DNA of 64,000 nt from assembly GCF_001637225.1 (NCBI RefSeq), contig NZ_LVJI01000053.1, forward strand, positions 1 through 64,000, written 5' to 3'. The notes under the pieces are model-generated. The model saw only the letters and a program-made list of their open reading frames with translations. It was not told the DNA's origin and did not search any database. This DNA is from Paenibacillus antarcticus. GTDB taxonomy: Bacteria > Bacillota > Bacilli > Paenibacillales > Paenibacillaceae. Both the position numbers and the translations under genes were made by a program. Shown one piece after another: positions 37,046-45,696 of the stretch; positions within the stretch are counted from its first letter, which is position 1, and the number at the start of each line of letters is the position of its first letter.

Positions 37046-37801
37046 ATGCTGCATCAATTTTCGCGTACAGAACTCGCGATAGGATCAGAAGGCCTTGAGA
37101 TCATGAAGAATAGTACGGTAGCCGTCTTGGGTATCGGGGGAGTGGGCTCCATTGCGGTGGAGGCCCTCGCTCGTACTGGGGTTGGACGAATCATTCTGAT
37201 TGATAAGGATGTTGTGGATATCACGAACATTAATCGACAAATTCATGCTTTAACTACGACTGTAGGTCAGGAAAAAACGGAATTGATGGTCGATCGAGTG
37301 AAGCTAATTAATCCTGACTGCGAAGCTATCGCACTCAATATGTTTTACACGGATGAAACGTATGAGGAATTGTTTAAATATGACTTGGATTATATATTGG
37401 ATGCGTCGGATACCATCATTTATAAAATTCATATCATTAAAGAATCTCTCAAGAGAAAGATTCCGATGATTTCTAGCATGGGTGCTGCGAACAAGATGGA
37501 TCCAACACGGTTCCAAGTAGCGGATATATCGAAGACAACCATGGATCCTATTGCAAGGGTCATTCGAACAAGACTTCGTAAAGAGGGAATTAAGAAGGGT
37601 GTGAAGGTGGTATTCTCAACAGAGACACCGATGAAACCCCGTGAGGATATCACACAAAAGATTGTACCTGACAATGCGCCAGATAGACGTAAAGCTAAGC
37701 AACCTCCTGCGAGCAATGCTTTTGTACCGCCAGTAGTAGGCTTAATTATGGCTAGTGTTGCAGTGCGTGAGTTACTTGCTAACAAAGGGATTATTACATG
37801 A
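37046..37801 (+). CDS. tcdA: tRNA threonylcarbamoyladenosine dehydratase
   Basis: 251 residues of the E1/ThiF-like fold. GIGGVGSIAVEALARTGVG is the ATP-binding Rossmann loop, followed by LIDKDVVDITNINRQ and DASDTIIYK. TcdA (B. subtilis YrvM) converts t6A37 in tRNA to its cyclic form. It follows aspS at 15 bases with AAAGGAGG overlapping the aspS stop, as in Bacillus. Confidence 0.93.
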   Translation: MLHQFSRTELAIGSEGLEIMKNSTVAVLGIGGVGSIAVEALARTGVGRIILIDKDVVDITNINRQIHALTTTVGQEKTELMVDRVKLINPDCEAIALNMFYTDETYEELFKYDLDYILDASDTIIYKIHIIKESLKRKIPMISSMGAANKMDPTRFQVADISKTTMDPIARVIRTRLRKEGIKKGVKVVFSTETPMKPREDITQKIVPDNAPDRRKAKQPPASNAFVPPVVGLIMASVAVRELLANKGIIT

Positions 37802-37820
37802 GTGAAATTTAAAAATAGAG

Positions 37821-37860
37821 GTGCGGGGTGGCCGAACTTTCGGTGCCGCGCCCTTTTTTT
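37821..37860 (+). terminator. Terminator after tcdA
   Basis: GC-rich stem GTGCGG...CCGA / TCGG...CCGCGC with an internal bulge, then seven T residues. Confidence 0.75.
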
Positions 37861-37921
37861 GTCATTATTGGATATGCTACATAATGGATCTGAAAAGTGA
37901 ACACAGAATGGGGATTAATTG

Positions 37922-39220
37922 ATGAAATCAGGATTTTGGCACCGAAGTCTGGGTCTTACGCCACAAGATGATTGGAAGAAAGAAATGATTGCAGGAATGG
38001 TGTCCTACTTTGCAGTCGTTTATATTGTTATGGTCAACGCGACGATTCTTCATGATGCAGGGATGCCGCTAAAAGCTGCAATGGTGGGTACACTACTGAC
38101 ATCAATTACAGGTTGTTTACTTATGGCATTTGGTGGGAAGTCGCCTATCATTGTTGTTCCGGGTATGGGGATTAATGCATTTTTCACATATACACTCGTT
38201 CATTCCATGAAGCTTAGCTGGCAGGAAGCCCTTGCGGTTGTAACCGTAACGGGTATTTTGTTCTCCATCGTAGCCTTTACTTCGCTTTATCGAATCATTA
38301 GTGAAGCTATTCCTAGAAATCTTCAACACGGTATTACGGTTGGAATTGGATTATTTCTGACATTTATCGGTTTGCAAAAAAGTAGTATCGTGGTTGCCCA
38401 TCAAACGACATTTGTCGCTATTGGCCATTTCTCAGATCCATCCGTCATCGTTTCTTGTGTAACGTTACTCCTAGGATTGGTTCTATTTGTACGAGGAGTA
38501 CCAGGAGGAATGCTTATAACGATGTTGACAGGAACAGTACTTGCTTATCTACTGGGTGCAGGTCCAACTGCTCCTAAAGCCGAGTCGGGGCGTACTTTTC
38601 AAACCTATGGTGAGGTATTTGGTGGGTTATCATGGTCCAATATGGGTAACATCGTGTTTTGGATCGCTGTATTTCTTCTGTTGCTGATTGTTGTTTTTGA
38701 GAATATCGGATTAGTGGCCTCCCAGACTGCCATGAGTGGTCGCCCGGAGAACTTTAAGGGAAGTCTCCGTGCCTTGTCAATAACGAACATATTTGCAGGT
38801 ATATTTGGTTCAAGTCCAGTGGTCGCTGCTGCGGAGTCTAATGCTGGAATTGCAGCTGGTGGACGTACTGGACTAACTTCATTAGTGTCTGCTGTTTTGT
38901 TCGCTGCAACGTTTTTATTTATCCCCTTACTGACATGGATTCCCGATAGTGCAATTGCACCTATACTGATCATCATCGGTGGGTTAATGGTACAAAATGT
39001 ACAAGAGATGGATTTCTCAGATCTGACAGAAGCATTTCCTGCCTTCTTGGTCATGGTCATGATTCCGTTTACCTATAGTATTGTAGATGGCATGGCTTTT
39101 GGTTTTATTGCGTATCCGGTTGTGAAGCTAGCACAGAATAGAGGGAAAGAAGTTTCTCCGGTACTTTACGGCATTGCAGCTTTGTTTATAGCTAACTTCG
39201 TTCTGAATTCATTGTTATAA
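37922..39220 (+). CDS. AzgA-type purine (guanine/hypoxanthine/adenine) permease
   Basis: 432 residues with 12-14 membrane segments. Signature pieces of the AzgA branch of NCS2: EMIAGMVSYFAVVYIVMVNA, VVPGMGINAFFTYTLV, GITVGIGLFLTFIGLQ and GSSPVVAAAESNAGIAAGGRT. Homologues in B. subtilis are PbuG and PbuO. The ATG at 37922 is preferred over an in-frame TTG directly before it. No purine-riboswitch core was found in the 120-base gap upstream. Confidence 0.9.
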   Translation: MKSGFWHRSLGLTPQDDWKKEMIAGMVSYFAVVYIVMVNATILHDAGMPLKAAMVGTLLTSITGCLLMAFGGKSPIIVVPGMGINAFFTYTLVHSMKLSWQEALAVVTVTGILFSIVAFTSLYRIISEAIPRNLQHGITVGIGLFLTFIGLQKSSIVVAHQTTFVAIGHFSDPSVIVSCVTLLLGLVLFVRGVPGGMLITMLTGTVLAYLLGAGPTAPKAESGRTFQTYGEVFGGLSWSNMGNIVFWIAVFLLLLIVVFENIGLVASQTAMSGRPENFKGSLRALSITNIFAGIFGSSPVVAAAESNAGIAAGGRTGLTSLVSAVLFAATFLFIPLLTWIPDSAIAPILIIIGGLMVQNVQEMDFSDLTEAFPAFLVMVMIPFTYSIVDGMAFGFIAYPVVKLAQNRGKEVSPVLYGIAALFIANFVLNSLL

Positions 39221-39284
39221 AAGACTCGTGGTTTCTCTAATACCGTTATGATATACTTGATTTCCTTTGCTGTAAGGAAATATT

Positions 39285-39400
39285 TAGTAGCGAAGTAACA
39301 CTAAGATGCTTAAGCACCAAAAAACTAAGTTAATGCTTACGAAGCAAGTTTTTGTTGGAGAAACAACAGGAAGTAACGCATCACAAAAACTTTTAGGAGG
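39285..39400 (+). repeat. Diverged copy of the apt-leader repeat, upstream of helD
   Basis: AGTTAATGCTTACGAAGCAAG at 39328 aligns with AGTTTATGCTTTCGAGGTATG in the apt leader, and both continue through TTTT to ...GAAAC/GTAAAC. The end, GAAGTAACGCATCACAAAAAC then TTTTAGGAGG, matches the apt end AGTATCGCTCAAAACATTTTAGGAGG. A second, partial CTAAGATGCTTA lies just before it. Confidence 0.7.
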
Positions 39401-39409
39401 TAACTGAAA

Positions 39410-41587
39410 ATGGAGGACAACTTTCAAAGTGCCTATCAAGAGGAAGAGAAAAGGCTGAATGATGCGATCACAGAAATTGATCGTCAACTGCAATGGTTAC
39501 AAAGTGTTGATGTCTATACTGGGCATGATTTCACCGAGCAGGTCCTCGAAGAGGCACGCAAAGAGAAACGTATAACACTAGCCAAAAGCGTACAGGAGCC
39601 CTATTTTGGACGCTTGGATTTCCAAGGTACAAAGGATAAAGACAGAAAACCACTTTATATTGGTAAGTTAGGTGTGGATCGGGAAGTCGTAACAGATCAG
39701 CCGCTTGTGATTGATTGGCGTGCACCCGTTGCAAGTCTTTTTTACTCTTTTACCGGAGGTGATGAGGCAACATCCTATGAAGCGCCTGAAGGGTTGATCG
39801 AGGGGCTCGTATTCCTGAAACGAAACGTCGTTATTCGCAAGCAAATCTTAGAAAGAGTCTCGGATACCTATAACAAAGAGAATGAGCAACCGGCAGTATC
39901 AGATGAATTTCTAGTCTATCGTCTTGGGGAGAACAAGGATAATAAGCTACGTGACATCGTATCTACGATTCAAGCTGAGCAGGATCAAATTATTCGTGCC
40001 GCCAAGAATACAGCACTTATCATACAAGGCGTAGCAGGGAGCGGGAAAACGACCGTTGCACTACATCGTCTGGCTTATTTGTTGTATCAGTATAAAGAGC
40101 AGGTTACAGCAGAAAAAATGATTATTTTTGCACCGAACCATATGTTCTTAGATTATATTTCTGATGTACTTCCTGAACTAGGTGTGGGAGATATTCAACA
40201 GAGCACGTTTGCGGATTGGGCGTTGGAAGTGCTTGAACTGAATATGCCTCTTGCAGATGCGGCAGAGACACTTGATTATTGGTTCGAACACACGGGTGGA
40301 ACTCGAGAGATAAATGATGAGGTTCCAGGCCGATTTAAAGGATCTTTGACACTCATGAAGATGATCTCAAGTATAATTGAGTCTTTGGAAATGTCTTCTG
40401 TTCCAGAAGGCAATTTCAGTCCATGGGATGGCAAGGTGTTATCGGGGGACAAGATCCTATATTGGTATAATGAAGAATACAAACCGTATCCTCTTGCCAA
40501 AAGAAAAGAACGAGTCATGGCGAGAATTCATCGCTGGGTGGAAATGGAACTCAAAAAATCCCCATCTGAAGCCGTGTTCAAAGATCGTAAGAAAAAGGCA
40601 ACACAACGTGAAAAAAGTTATGCTACCAAGTGGCCTAAGTATGAGCCTTTGACATTATATAAACAAATGTTTCGTGCTATAAAAGCACCAACCGGATGGT
40701 CGGATGATTGCTTACAAGGAATTCCGGCTAGCGTGTTGAAATCAACACAATCCGATCTTAAGAAGGGCATTATCCGTGAAGAAGATCTTTCGCCACTTCT
40801 GTATATTCATTATTTATTGAATGATGTAACTAGTGAACAACGGTTTGACCATATTGTCATTGATGAGGCACAGGATTTCTCACCATTCCAGGTAGCCGTA
40901 TTGGATTTCTTTGTTCGTGGACATTCTTTCACGATTCTAGGTGATCTTTCACAAGGTATTCATGCTTACCGGGGCGTTCATCAATGGGAAGAGATGAGTT
41001 CGTTATTCCAACCAGAACATACCGCATACTTTGCATTAACCCGAAGTTATCGCTCTACGATGGAGATTATCGAATTTGCGAATGGAATTTTGGAAAAGGG
41101 TGTTCAAAGTGATCTAATGGCTGTTCCCGTATTTCGTAGTGGAGATACTGTTCGTTTAATTCCTTATGGTAAGGATGAAGGAGCGAGAATAGACGATCTA
41201 CAAACGGCTTTAAATCGATTATCCTCTAAAGAATATCGGACGGTAGCCATTCTGACGCGAACCCTAAGCGAAGCTAGAGAACTGCATCATCAATTAGTAA
41301 AAGTAACAGCAGATTTACATCTAATCGATGGAAGCAAACAAGCCTACCAAGGTGGACTATCCATACTTCCAGTGTATCTTTCTAAAGGATTAGAGTTCGA
41401 TGCTGTTATTGTAGCAGATGCTGATCTAGATCATTACGGTCCCAAACCATGGGATGCAAAATTGATGTATGTAGGATGTACCCGCGCATTGCATGAGTTA
41501 TGGATTATGCATGGTGAAGGGGTTCCAGATTATTTGGTGAACTCGGAAGAGGATATAGCTGTTCAAGGTTGGCCTACAGTTGAATGA
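39410..41587 (+). CDS. helD: RNA polymerase recycling ATPase HelD (UvrD-like)
   Basis: A 725-residue superfamily 1 helicase-like protein. N-terminal coiled arm (EEEKRLNDAITEIDRQLQ), Walker A GVAGSGKTT near residues 207-215, Walker B VIDEAQDFSP, and late motifs ALTRSYRST and SKGLEFDAVIV / VGCTRALHEL. HelD binds core RNA polymerase and releases stalled or post-termination enzyme in Firmicutes. Length is near B. subtilis HelD (774). TTTTAGGAGG, supplied by the repeat described above, precedes the ATG. Confidence 0.92.
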   Translation: MEDNFQSAYQEEEKRLNDAITEIDRQLQWLQSVDVYTGHDFTEQVLEEARKEKRITLAKSVQEPYFGRLDFQGTKDKDRKPLYIGKLGVDREVVTDQPLVIDWRAPVASLFYSFTGGDEATSYEAPEGLIEGLVFLKRNVVIRKQILERVSDTYNKENEQPAVSDEFLVYRLGENKDNKLRDIVSTIQAEQDQIIRAAKNTALIIQGVAGSGKTTVALHRLAYLLYQYKEQVTAEKMIIFAPNHMFLDYISDVLPELGVGDIQQSTFADWALEVLELNMPLADAAETLDYWFEHTGGTREINDEVPGRFKGSLTLMKMISSIIESLEMSSVPEGNFSPWDGKVLSGDKILYWYNEEYKPYPLAKRKERVMARIHRWVEMELKKSPSEAVFKDRKKKATQREKSYATKWPKYEPLTLYKQMFRAIKAPTGWSDDCLQGIPASVLKSTQSDLKKGIIREEDLSPLLYIHYLLNDVTSEQRFDHIVIDEAQDFSPFQVAVLDFFVRGHSFTILGDLSQGIHAYRGVHQWEEMSSLFQPEHTAYFALTRSYRSTMEIIEFANGILEKGVQSDLMAVPVFRSGDTVRLIPYGKDEGARIDDLQTALNRLSSKEYRTVAILTRTLSEARELHHQLVKVTADLHLIDGSKQAYQGGLSILPVYLSKGLEFDAVIVADADLDHYGPKPWDAKLMYVGCTRALHELWIMHGEGVPDYLVNSEEDIAVQGWPTVE

Positions 41588-41716
41588 AATGATAATGATG
41601 AGGAATACAGGTAAACAATAGTTATAACTATTCTTTCACTTGTTACCATCCGTGATAATATGAGTTAATAAGGATGTCGGAACCGACTAATATGCCATGG
41701 AAGGAGGCTGATTGAA

Positions 41717-41749
41717 TTGATCAAAGCATACGAGGTGGTTTCCGCGTAA
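41717..41749 (+). CDS. Possible 10-residue leader peptide
   Basis: TTG start nine bases after a full AAGGAGG, encoding (M)IKAYEVVSA and stopping with TAA inside the loop of the following hairpin (41737-41758). The last four codons lie in the 5' arm of that hairpin, so a ribosome reading them would melt it. An intrinsic terminator follows eight bases later. Layout resembles a translational attenuator; no family recognised. Confidence 0.35.
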   Translation: MIKAYEVVSA

Positions 41750-41803
41750 GCGGAAGCCTTTTGAAGAGGGGGATCGCGACAAGCGATCTCCCTTCTTTTT
41801 TTT
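41737..41803 (+). terminator. Double hairpin with intrinsic terminator upstream of the CD3324-type gene
   Basis: Hairpin 1: GGTTTCCGC / GCGGAAGCC, loop GTAA. Hairpin 2: about 11 bp, AGGGGGATCGC / GCGATCTCCCT, followed by eight T residues. Together with the leader ORF these fill most of the 290-base gap after helD. Either the end of helD transcription or an attenuator for the genes beyond. Confidence 0.8.
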
Positions 41804-41879
41804 ATAACTATGAGGGTATTAAATGAGGTATAATAAATCCAGTTGGGAAAAAATTCAAAAAGAAAAGGAGGCGAAATCA

Positions 41880-41987
41880 ATGGTATTAAATAAAAAAGTC
41901 TTAAACGTAGCTGTAGTTGGACAATGGTTTAAGGAGGACGTTGGTTATCGCAAATTACAAAAATGGCAAGGATGTGCTTCCACCTAA
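41880..41987 (+). CDS. Possible 35-residue ORF overlapping the CD3324-type gene
   Basis: ATG with AAAGGAGG eight bases upstream, a stronger initiation region than that of the gene it overlaps. The product starts MVLNKKVLNVAVVGQW. It ends 47 bases inside the next frame. It may be a coupling leader that brings ribosomes to the internal AAGGAGG at 41931-41937. No family recognised. Confidence 0.35.
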   Translation: MVLNKKVLNVAVVGQWFKEDVGYRKLQKWQGCAST

Positions 41988-42246
41988 TTTGTTGAAAGAG
42001 CTTCAACAGTATATCCATGGTGAGCTGATATACATCCCGAAGAAGAACAAACAGCGTGTAGGTTGGGGAGAACTTAGCGGAACACGGAAGCTGATCACCC
42101 GCAGGAATGAAGAAATTTATGGTTTATATTCAGAAGGTCATTCTGTTGAATATTTGCAGCAAGCGTATCATTTGTCCGAAGACAGCATTCGTAAAGTCAT
42201 TGTTAAAATGCGGATGGCGCTTAGCAAATCTTCAGTACAGAGTTAG
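41941..42246 (+). CDS. CD3324-type small DNA-binding protein
   Basis: About 100 residues: YKNGKDVLPPNLLKELQQYI, GELIYIPKK, VGWGE, TRRNEEIYGLYSEG, then a helix-turn-helix VEYLQQAYHLSEDSIRKVI. This is the pattern of the CD3324/Mor-like family of small putative regulators. The start is uncertain: TTG at 41941 is only three bases from AAGGAGG, while ATC at 41947, where family members usually have Met, is nine bases away. The frame is open back to an ATG at 41917 with no ribosome site. Role unknown. Confidence 0.7.
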   Translation: MVIANYKNGKDVLPPNLLKELQQYIHGELIYIPKKNKQRVGWGELSGTRKLITRRNEEIYGLYSEGHSVEYLQQAYHLSEDSIRKVIVKMRMALSKSSVQS

Positions 42247-42306
42247 CATAGCGTGTTCAAGAAATGATAAGTTTCACGGTATATTCTAACTTCATACTTC
42301 TCGTAG

Positions 42307-42345
42307 AAACGGGTGCTTTCCTTTAGGGGCGGTAGCCGTTTTTAC
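42307..42345 (+). terminator. Possible terminator after the CD3324-type gene
   Basis: AAACGG...CCGTTTTT arms with an imperfect interior (GTGC/GGTA region) and a T-run. Confidence 0.45.
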
Positions 42346-42421
42346 TTGTCTTGATTACGATTGTGATATGATAGACGAAGACATATCTAATTTTGATGGA
42401 TAGTTAGGACGTGAATATATA

Positions 42422-43729
42422 ATGGATTTATTCTCTTTTCAGCAGGAATCGGACCACGGTTCGAGGCTGCTTGCAGATCGGATGCGTCCTGTAAATCTGG
42501 ATGAATATATTGGACAAGAACATATTATTGGACAAGGAAAGTTATTACGACGCGCAATTGAGGCAGATCAAGTCTCATCAATTCTTTTATATGGCCCTCC
42601 CGGATCGGGTAAGACAACGCTAGCGCATATTATTTCACATCATACGAAGGCTACTTTTGTACGATTAAATGCAGTAGAGGCCTCTGTGAAAGATGTGCGA
42701 GAAGTGATTGATCAGGCGCACACCAGTAAGTCTTTATATGGCACTAAGACGATTCTTTTCTTAGATGAGGTACACCGCTTTAACAGTTCTCGGCAAGATG
42801 CATTGTTACCAGCTGTTGAGAAAGGTACCATTGTATTTATTGGGGCGACAACTGAGAATCCATTCCATTACGTCAATGGTGCCTTAATGAGTCGATCAAC
42901 ATTATTTCAATTAAACGCGCTCACGAAGGAACATTCCTTAATTGCCATGAAACGCGCACTTCTAGATTCAGAAAAAGGGCTTGGTTATATGAAGCTCAAT
43001 GTGGATGAAGATGCACTAGAGCATATCGCAACGATGGCAAATGGCGATATTCGCAGAGCGCTTAATGCGTTAGAGCTCGCAGTGTTGACGACTGCTCCAG
43101 AGAATGATGGTACGATTCACGTTACGATTGAAGTGGCAGAAGAATCGATCCGTCGACCTATCGTAAAAGCGGATGAATCCACGCAGTATGATATCATTTC
43201 GGCGTTTCATAAGAGTATCCGGGGGTCAAGTGATGCTGCTCTATTCTGGTTTCTGTATGGGGTGGAGAAGCTTGGCATGGATCCCATGGTGTTCATCCGA
43301 CGTCTAATTGCAGCTAGTAGTGAAGATATCGGTCTTGCTAATCCGCAGGCGCTAGTACAGGCTGTGAGTGCACTTGATGCTTATCGAAATAATGGCTGGG
43401 CTGAGGGGAAGTTGAATATCTCGCAGGCGATTCTATTTGCAGTTGAAAGTCCGAAGTCCAATGCCGTATATCTTGCAATTTCCAAAGCGATGACGGCTAT
43501 GGACGATATCAAGTCAGCGGAAGTACCTTTGCACTTAAGAGATACCCACTATAAGGGTGCTATGAAGCTTGGACATACAGGATATAAATATCCACATGAT
43601 TTCCCTAATCATTATGTTAAGCAAGATTATTTGCCTAAAGAAATCTCACGTCGAGTATTCTACCAAGCGACTGAACAAGGGAATGAATCTAAAATCAGGC
43701 TGAATCAAGAGCGCAGGCGTGAATTGTAG
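42422..43729 (+). CDS. rarA: Replication-associated recombination ATPase RarA
   Basis: A 435-residue AAA+ protein of the RarA/Mgs1/WRNIP1 family (B. subtilis YrvN). LADRMRPVNLDEYIGQEH, Walker A GPPGSGKTT near residues 57-65, Walker B LFLDEVHRFN, sensor GATTENPFHYVNGALMSR, and C-terminal tetramerisation domain with AEVPLHLRDTHYKGA. It acts at stalled forks. The ribosome site is weak (TTAGGACGTG). Confidence 0.95.
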   Translation: MDLFSFQQESDHGSRLLADRMRPVNLDEYIGQEHIIGQGKLLRRAIEADQVSSILLYGPPGSGKTTLAHIISHHTKATFVRLNAVEASVKDVREVIDQAHTSKSLYGTKTILFLDEVHRFNSSRQDALLPAVEKGTIVFIGATTENPFHYVNGALMSRSTLFQLNALTKEHSLIAMKRALLDSEKGLGYMKLNVDEDALEHIATMANGDIRRALNALELAVLTTAPENDGTIHVTIEVAEESIRRPIVKADESTQYDIISAFHKSIRGSSDAALFWFLYGVEKLGMDPMVFIRRLIAASSEDIGLANPQALVQAVSALDAYRNNGWAEGKLNISQAILFAVESPKSNAVYLAISKAMTAMDDIKSAEVPLHLRDTHYKGAMKLGHTGYKYPHDFPNHYVKQDYLPKEISRRVFYQATEQGNESKIRLNQERRREL

Positions 43730-43790
43730 ATTTCGTTTTTTATGGATGGGATAAAGCAGGCTATCTACAACGACTTTTTTTATAAATACA

Positions 43791-43827
43791 AAATGCCCCT
43801 CTCATCTATGACGAGAAGGGCATTTGT
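43791..43827. terminator. Bidirectional terminator between rarA and mnmA
   Basis: Stem AAATGCCC...TCTC / GAGA...GGGCATTT with T-rich flank; lies directly at the mnmA stop. Confidence 0.75.
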
Positions 43828-44964
43828 TTATTTTGTTCGAATTGGAGGTATTGTGTAAGGAACCTTATCGACTTTGTCGATGGTGCCACCGCCGAGGCAT
43901 TCTTCACCTTGGAAGAAGACGACAGCTTGTCCTGGTGTAATTGCTTTTTGTTGTTTATCAAAAACGACGTTAACCGATCCATCGGCAAGCCAGTTCAGCG
44001 TGACAGCTTGATCCGGCTGACGGTAACGGAACTTGGCTGTACAAGTAAAAGGTCCTTTGGGCAAAGATCCTTCTCCTGCAATCCAGTTCACATCCGTTGC
44101 TATAAGCCCATTAGAATAAAGACTAGGATGACTATCACCTTGCACGACATATAGAATGTTATGCTCTAGATTCTTATCAGCTACAAACCAAGGCTCGCCA
44201 TTACCTGATCCACCAATGCCAAGACCTTGACGCTGACCAAGGGTATAATACATCAATCCATCATGATCGCCTTTAACTTCACCGGTTGCAATATCAACCA
44301 TTTTACCAGACTGAGCAGGTAAGTATTGGCTAAGGAACTCTTTGAAGTTACGTTCACCGATGAAACAGACGCCTGTGCTGTCTTTCTTCTTGGCAGTATA
44401 TAGACCAGCTTCTTCAGCAATGCGTCGTACTTCCGGTTTAGGAAGATGTCCGATGGGGAACATCGCTTTGGAGAATTGTTCTTGATTTAAGGCGTTTAGG
44501 AAGTAGGTCTGATCTTTATTACTATCAATACCACGTAACAGTTTATAAACACCATTCTCTTCAATTACTCTGGCGTAATGACCTGTAGCGACGTACTCGG
44601 CGCCTAAATTGAGAGCTTTATTCAAGAATTCGCCGAATTTGATCTCTCGATTGCACATGACATCAGGATTGGGCGTTCTACCGGACTTATATTCATCAAG
44701 GAAGTAGGAGAATACTTTATCAAAGTATTCCTTCTCGAAATTGACCGTATAGTAGGGAATATCAATCTGTTCACAGACACGGCGTACATCTTCCGCATCA
44801 TCTTCAGCCGTACAATTACCGAATTGATCGGTGTCGTCCCAATTCTTCATAAAGATCCCGATTACATCATAACCTTGCTGTTTCAGAAGCAGCGCGGTGA
44901 CAGAGGAATCGACACCTCCAGACATGCCGACAACGACACGTGTGTTGCTATTATCTATTGACAT
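43828..44964 (-). CDS. mnmA: tRNA-specific 2-thiouridylase MnmA
   Basis: 378 residues. Makes 2-thiouridine at position 34 of tRNA-Lys, -Glu and -Gln. PP-loop ATP site VVVGMSGGVDSSVTALLL, first catalytic Cys in PDVMCNREIKF, second Cys in GVCFIGERNF, and a C-terminal beta-barrel. I start at ATG 44964, preceded by GGTGAT; a second ATG four codons upstream is possible. In B. subtilis mnmA follows the desulfurase gene yrvO in the same direction; here it is upstream and inverted. Confidence 0.96.
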   Translation of the reverse strand: MSIDNSNTRVVVGMSGGVDSSVTALLLKQQGYDVIGIFMKNWDDTDQFGNCTAEDDAEDVRRVCEQIDIPYYTVNFEKEYFDKVFSYFLDEYKSGRTPNPDVMCNREIKFGEFLNKALNLGAEYVATGHYARVIEENGVYKLLRGIDSNKDQTYFLNALNQEQFSKAMFPIGHLPKPEVRRIAEEAGLYTAKKKDSTGVCFIGERNFKEFLSQYLPAQSGKMVDIATGEVKGDHDGLMYYTLGQRQGLGIGGSGNGEPWFVADKNLEHNILYVVQGDSHPSLYSNGLIATDVNWIAGEGSLPKGPFTCTAKFRYRQPDQAVTLNWLADGSVNVVFDKQQKAITPGQAVVFFQGEECLGGGTIDKVDKVPYTIPPIRTK

Positions 44965-45124
44965 CAGAATCACCATCTTTATATTAAAATTGTGCCCATA
45001 TTGTATTTTAACATAATCAAGATGAGATCACATACTGAGTTATGTCCACTCGGGACGAACATTTCTTCTATTTGTAACGGTTTGTTTTCCATATAGGAAC
45101 TGAATATGTTACCATAAGCAAAGG

Positions 45125-45180
45125 GTAATGATCGGAATAGGTTGGAATAGTGTGAATTAACACCCCAACGTACCGATTAC
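45125..45180 (+). promoter_or_regulatory. Long interrupted hairpin upstream of cymR
   Basis: GTAAT/ATTAC, CGG/CCG, GTTGG/CCAAC and GTGT/ACAC pair in order, separated by small internal loops (GAT or AATA opposite GTA or C). It is 73 bases before the cymR start, with no T-run, so not a terminator. Confidence 0.55.
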
Positions 45181-45253
45181 ACTAACCATACAGATGAAAT
45201 CAACAGCAAACAATCATACAAGATTTTTATAAGAATAGAAAGAGGTGCTAGGA

Positions 45254-45673
45254 ATGAAAATATCAACAAAAGGACGTTACGGCTTAACGATTATGATGGA
45301 ACTATCTTCTAAGTTTGGTGAGGGACCAACTTCACTGAAAAGTATTGCTGAGAAGAATCAATTATCAGAGCATTATCTTGAACAATTGATTGCACCACTT
45401 CGTAATGCAGGATTGGTAAAAAGTGTCCGTGGGGCTTATGGGGGTTATATTTTATTTCGTGACCCGTCAACGATTACAGCAGGCGATGTTATTCGCGTTC
45501 TTGAAGGGCCTATTTCCCCAGTGGACTTTACAGAAGAAGATGATCCAGCGAAGCGGGATTTATGGCTGAGAATTCGCGATGGTATTGCTAGTGCACTAGA
45601 TTCTACAACATTGCAAGATCTTATTTCTTTTGAAGAGAAAAGTGCTGCTGACAATTACATGTTCTATATTTAA
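45254..45673 (+). CDS. cymR: Rrf2-family cysteine metabolism regulator CymR
   Basis: 139 residues. Starts MKISTKGRYGLTIMMELSSK, winged helix with YLEQLIAPLRNAGLVKS and RGAYGGYIL, and ends DNYMFYI. It has no cysteine at all, so it cannot bind an Fe-S cluster as IscR does. This and the near-identity of layout to B. subtilis CymR point to the cysteine/sulfur repressor that works with CysK. AGAGGTGCTAGGA precedes the ATG; the next gene (cysteine desulfurase) starts 23 bases after its stop. Confidence 0.95.
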   Translation: MKISTKGRYGLTIMMELSSKFGEGPTSLKSIAEKNQLSEHYLEQLIAPLRNAGLVKSVRGAYGGYILFRDPSTITAGDVIRVLEGPISPVDFTEEDDPAKRDLWLRIRDGIASALDSTTLQDLISFEEKSAADNYMFYI

Positions 45674-45696
45674 TTTCAATAGGCGGTGGCTATATA

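Noticed and set aside
37802..37921. Purine riboswitch before the AzgA permease
   Set aside because: No TATA-type junction core with the two loop-kissing stems; the gap is taken up by a terminator and a short leader.
38605..39060. 151-codon reverse frame inside the AzgA permease gene
   Set aside because: Antisense shadow; no start signals and no recognisable domain.
41641..41810. 6S RNA, which in some Bacillales lies near rarA/yrvM
   Set aside because: The 5' and 3' parts do not pair into the long closing stem with a central bulge; instead two independent local hairpins are seen.
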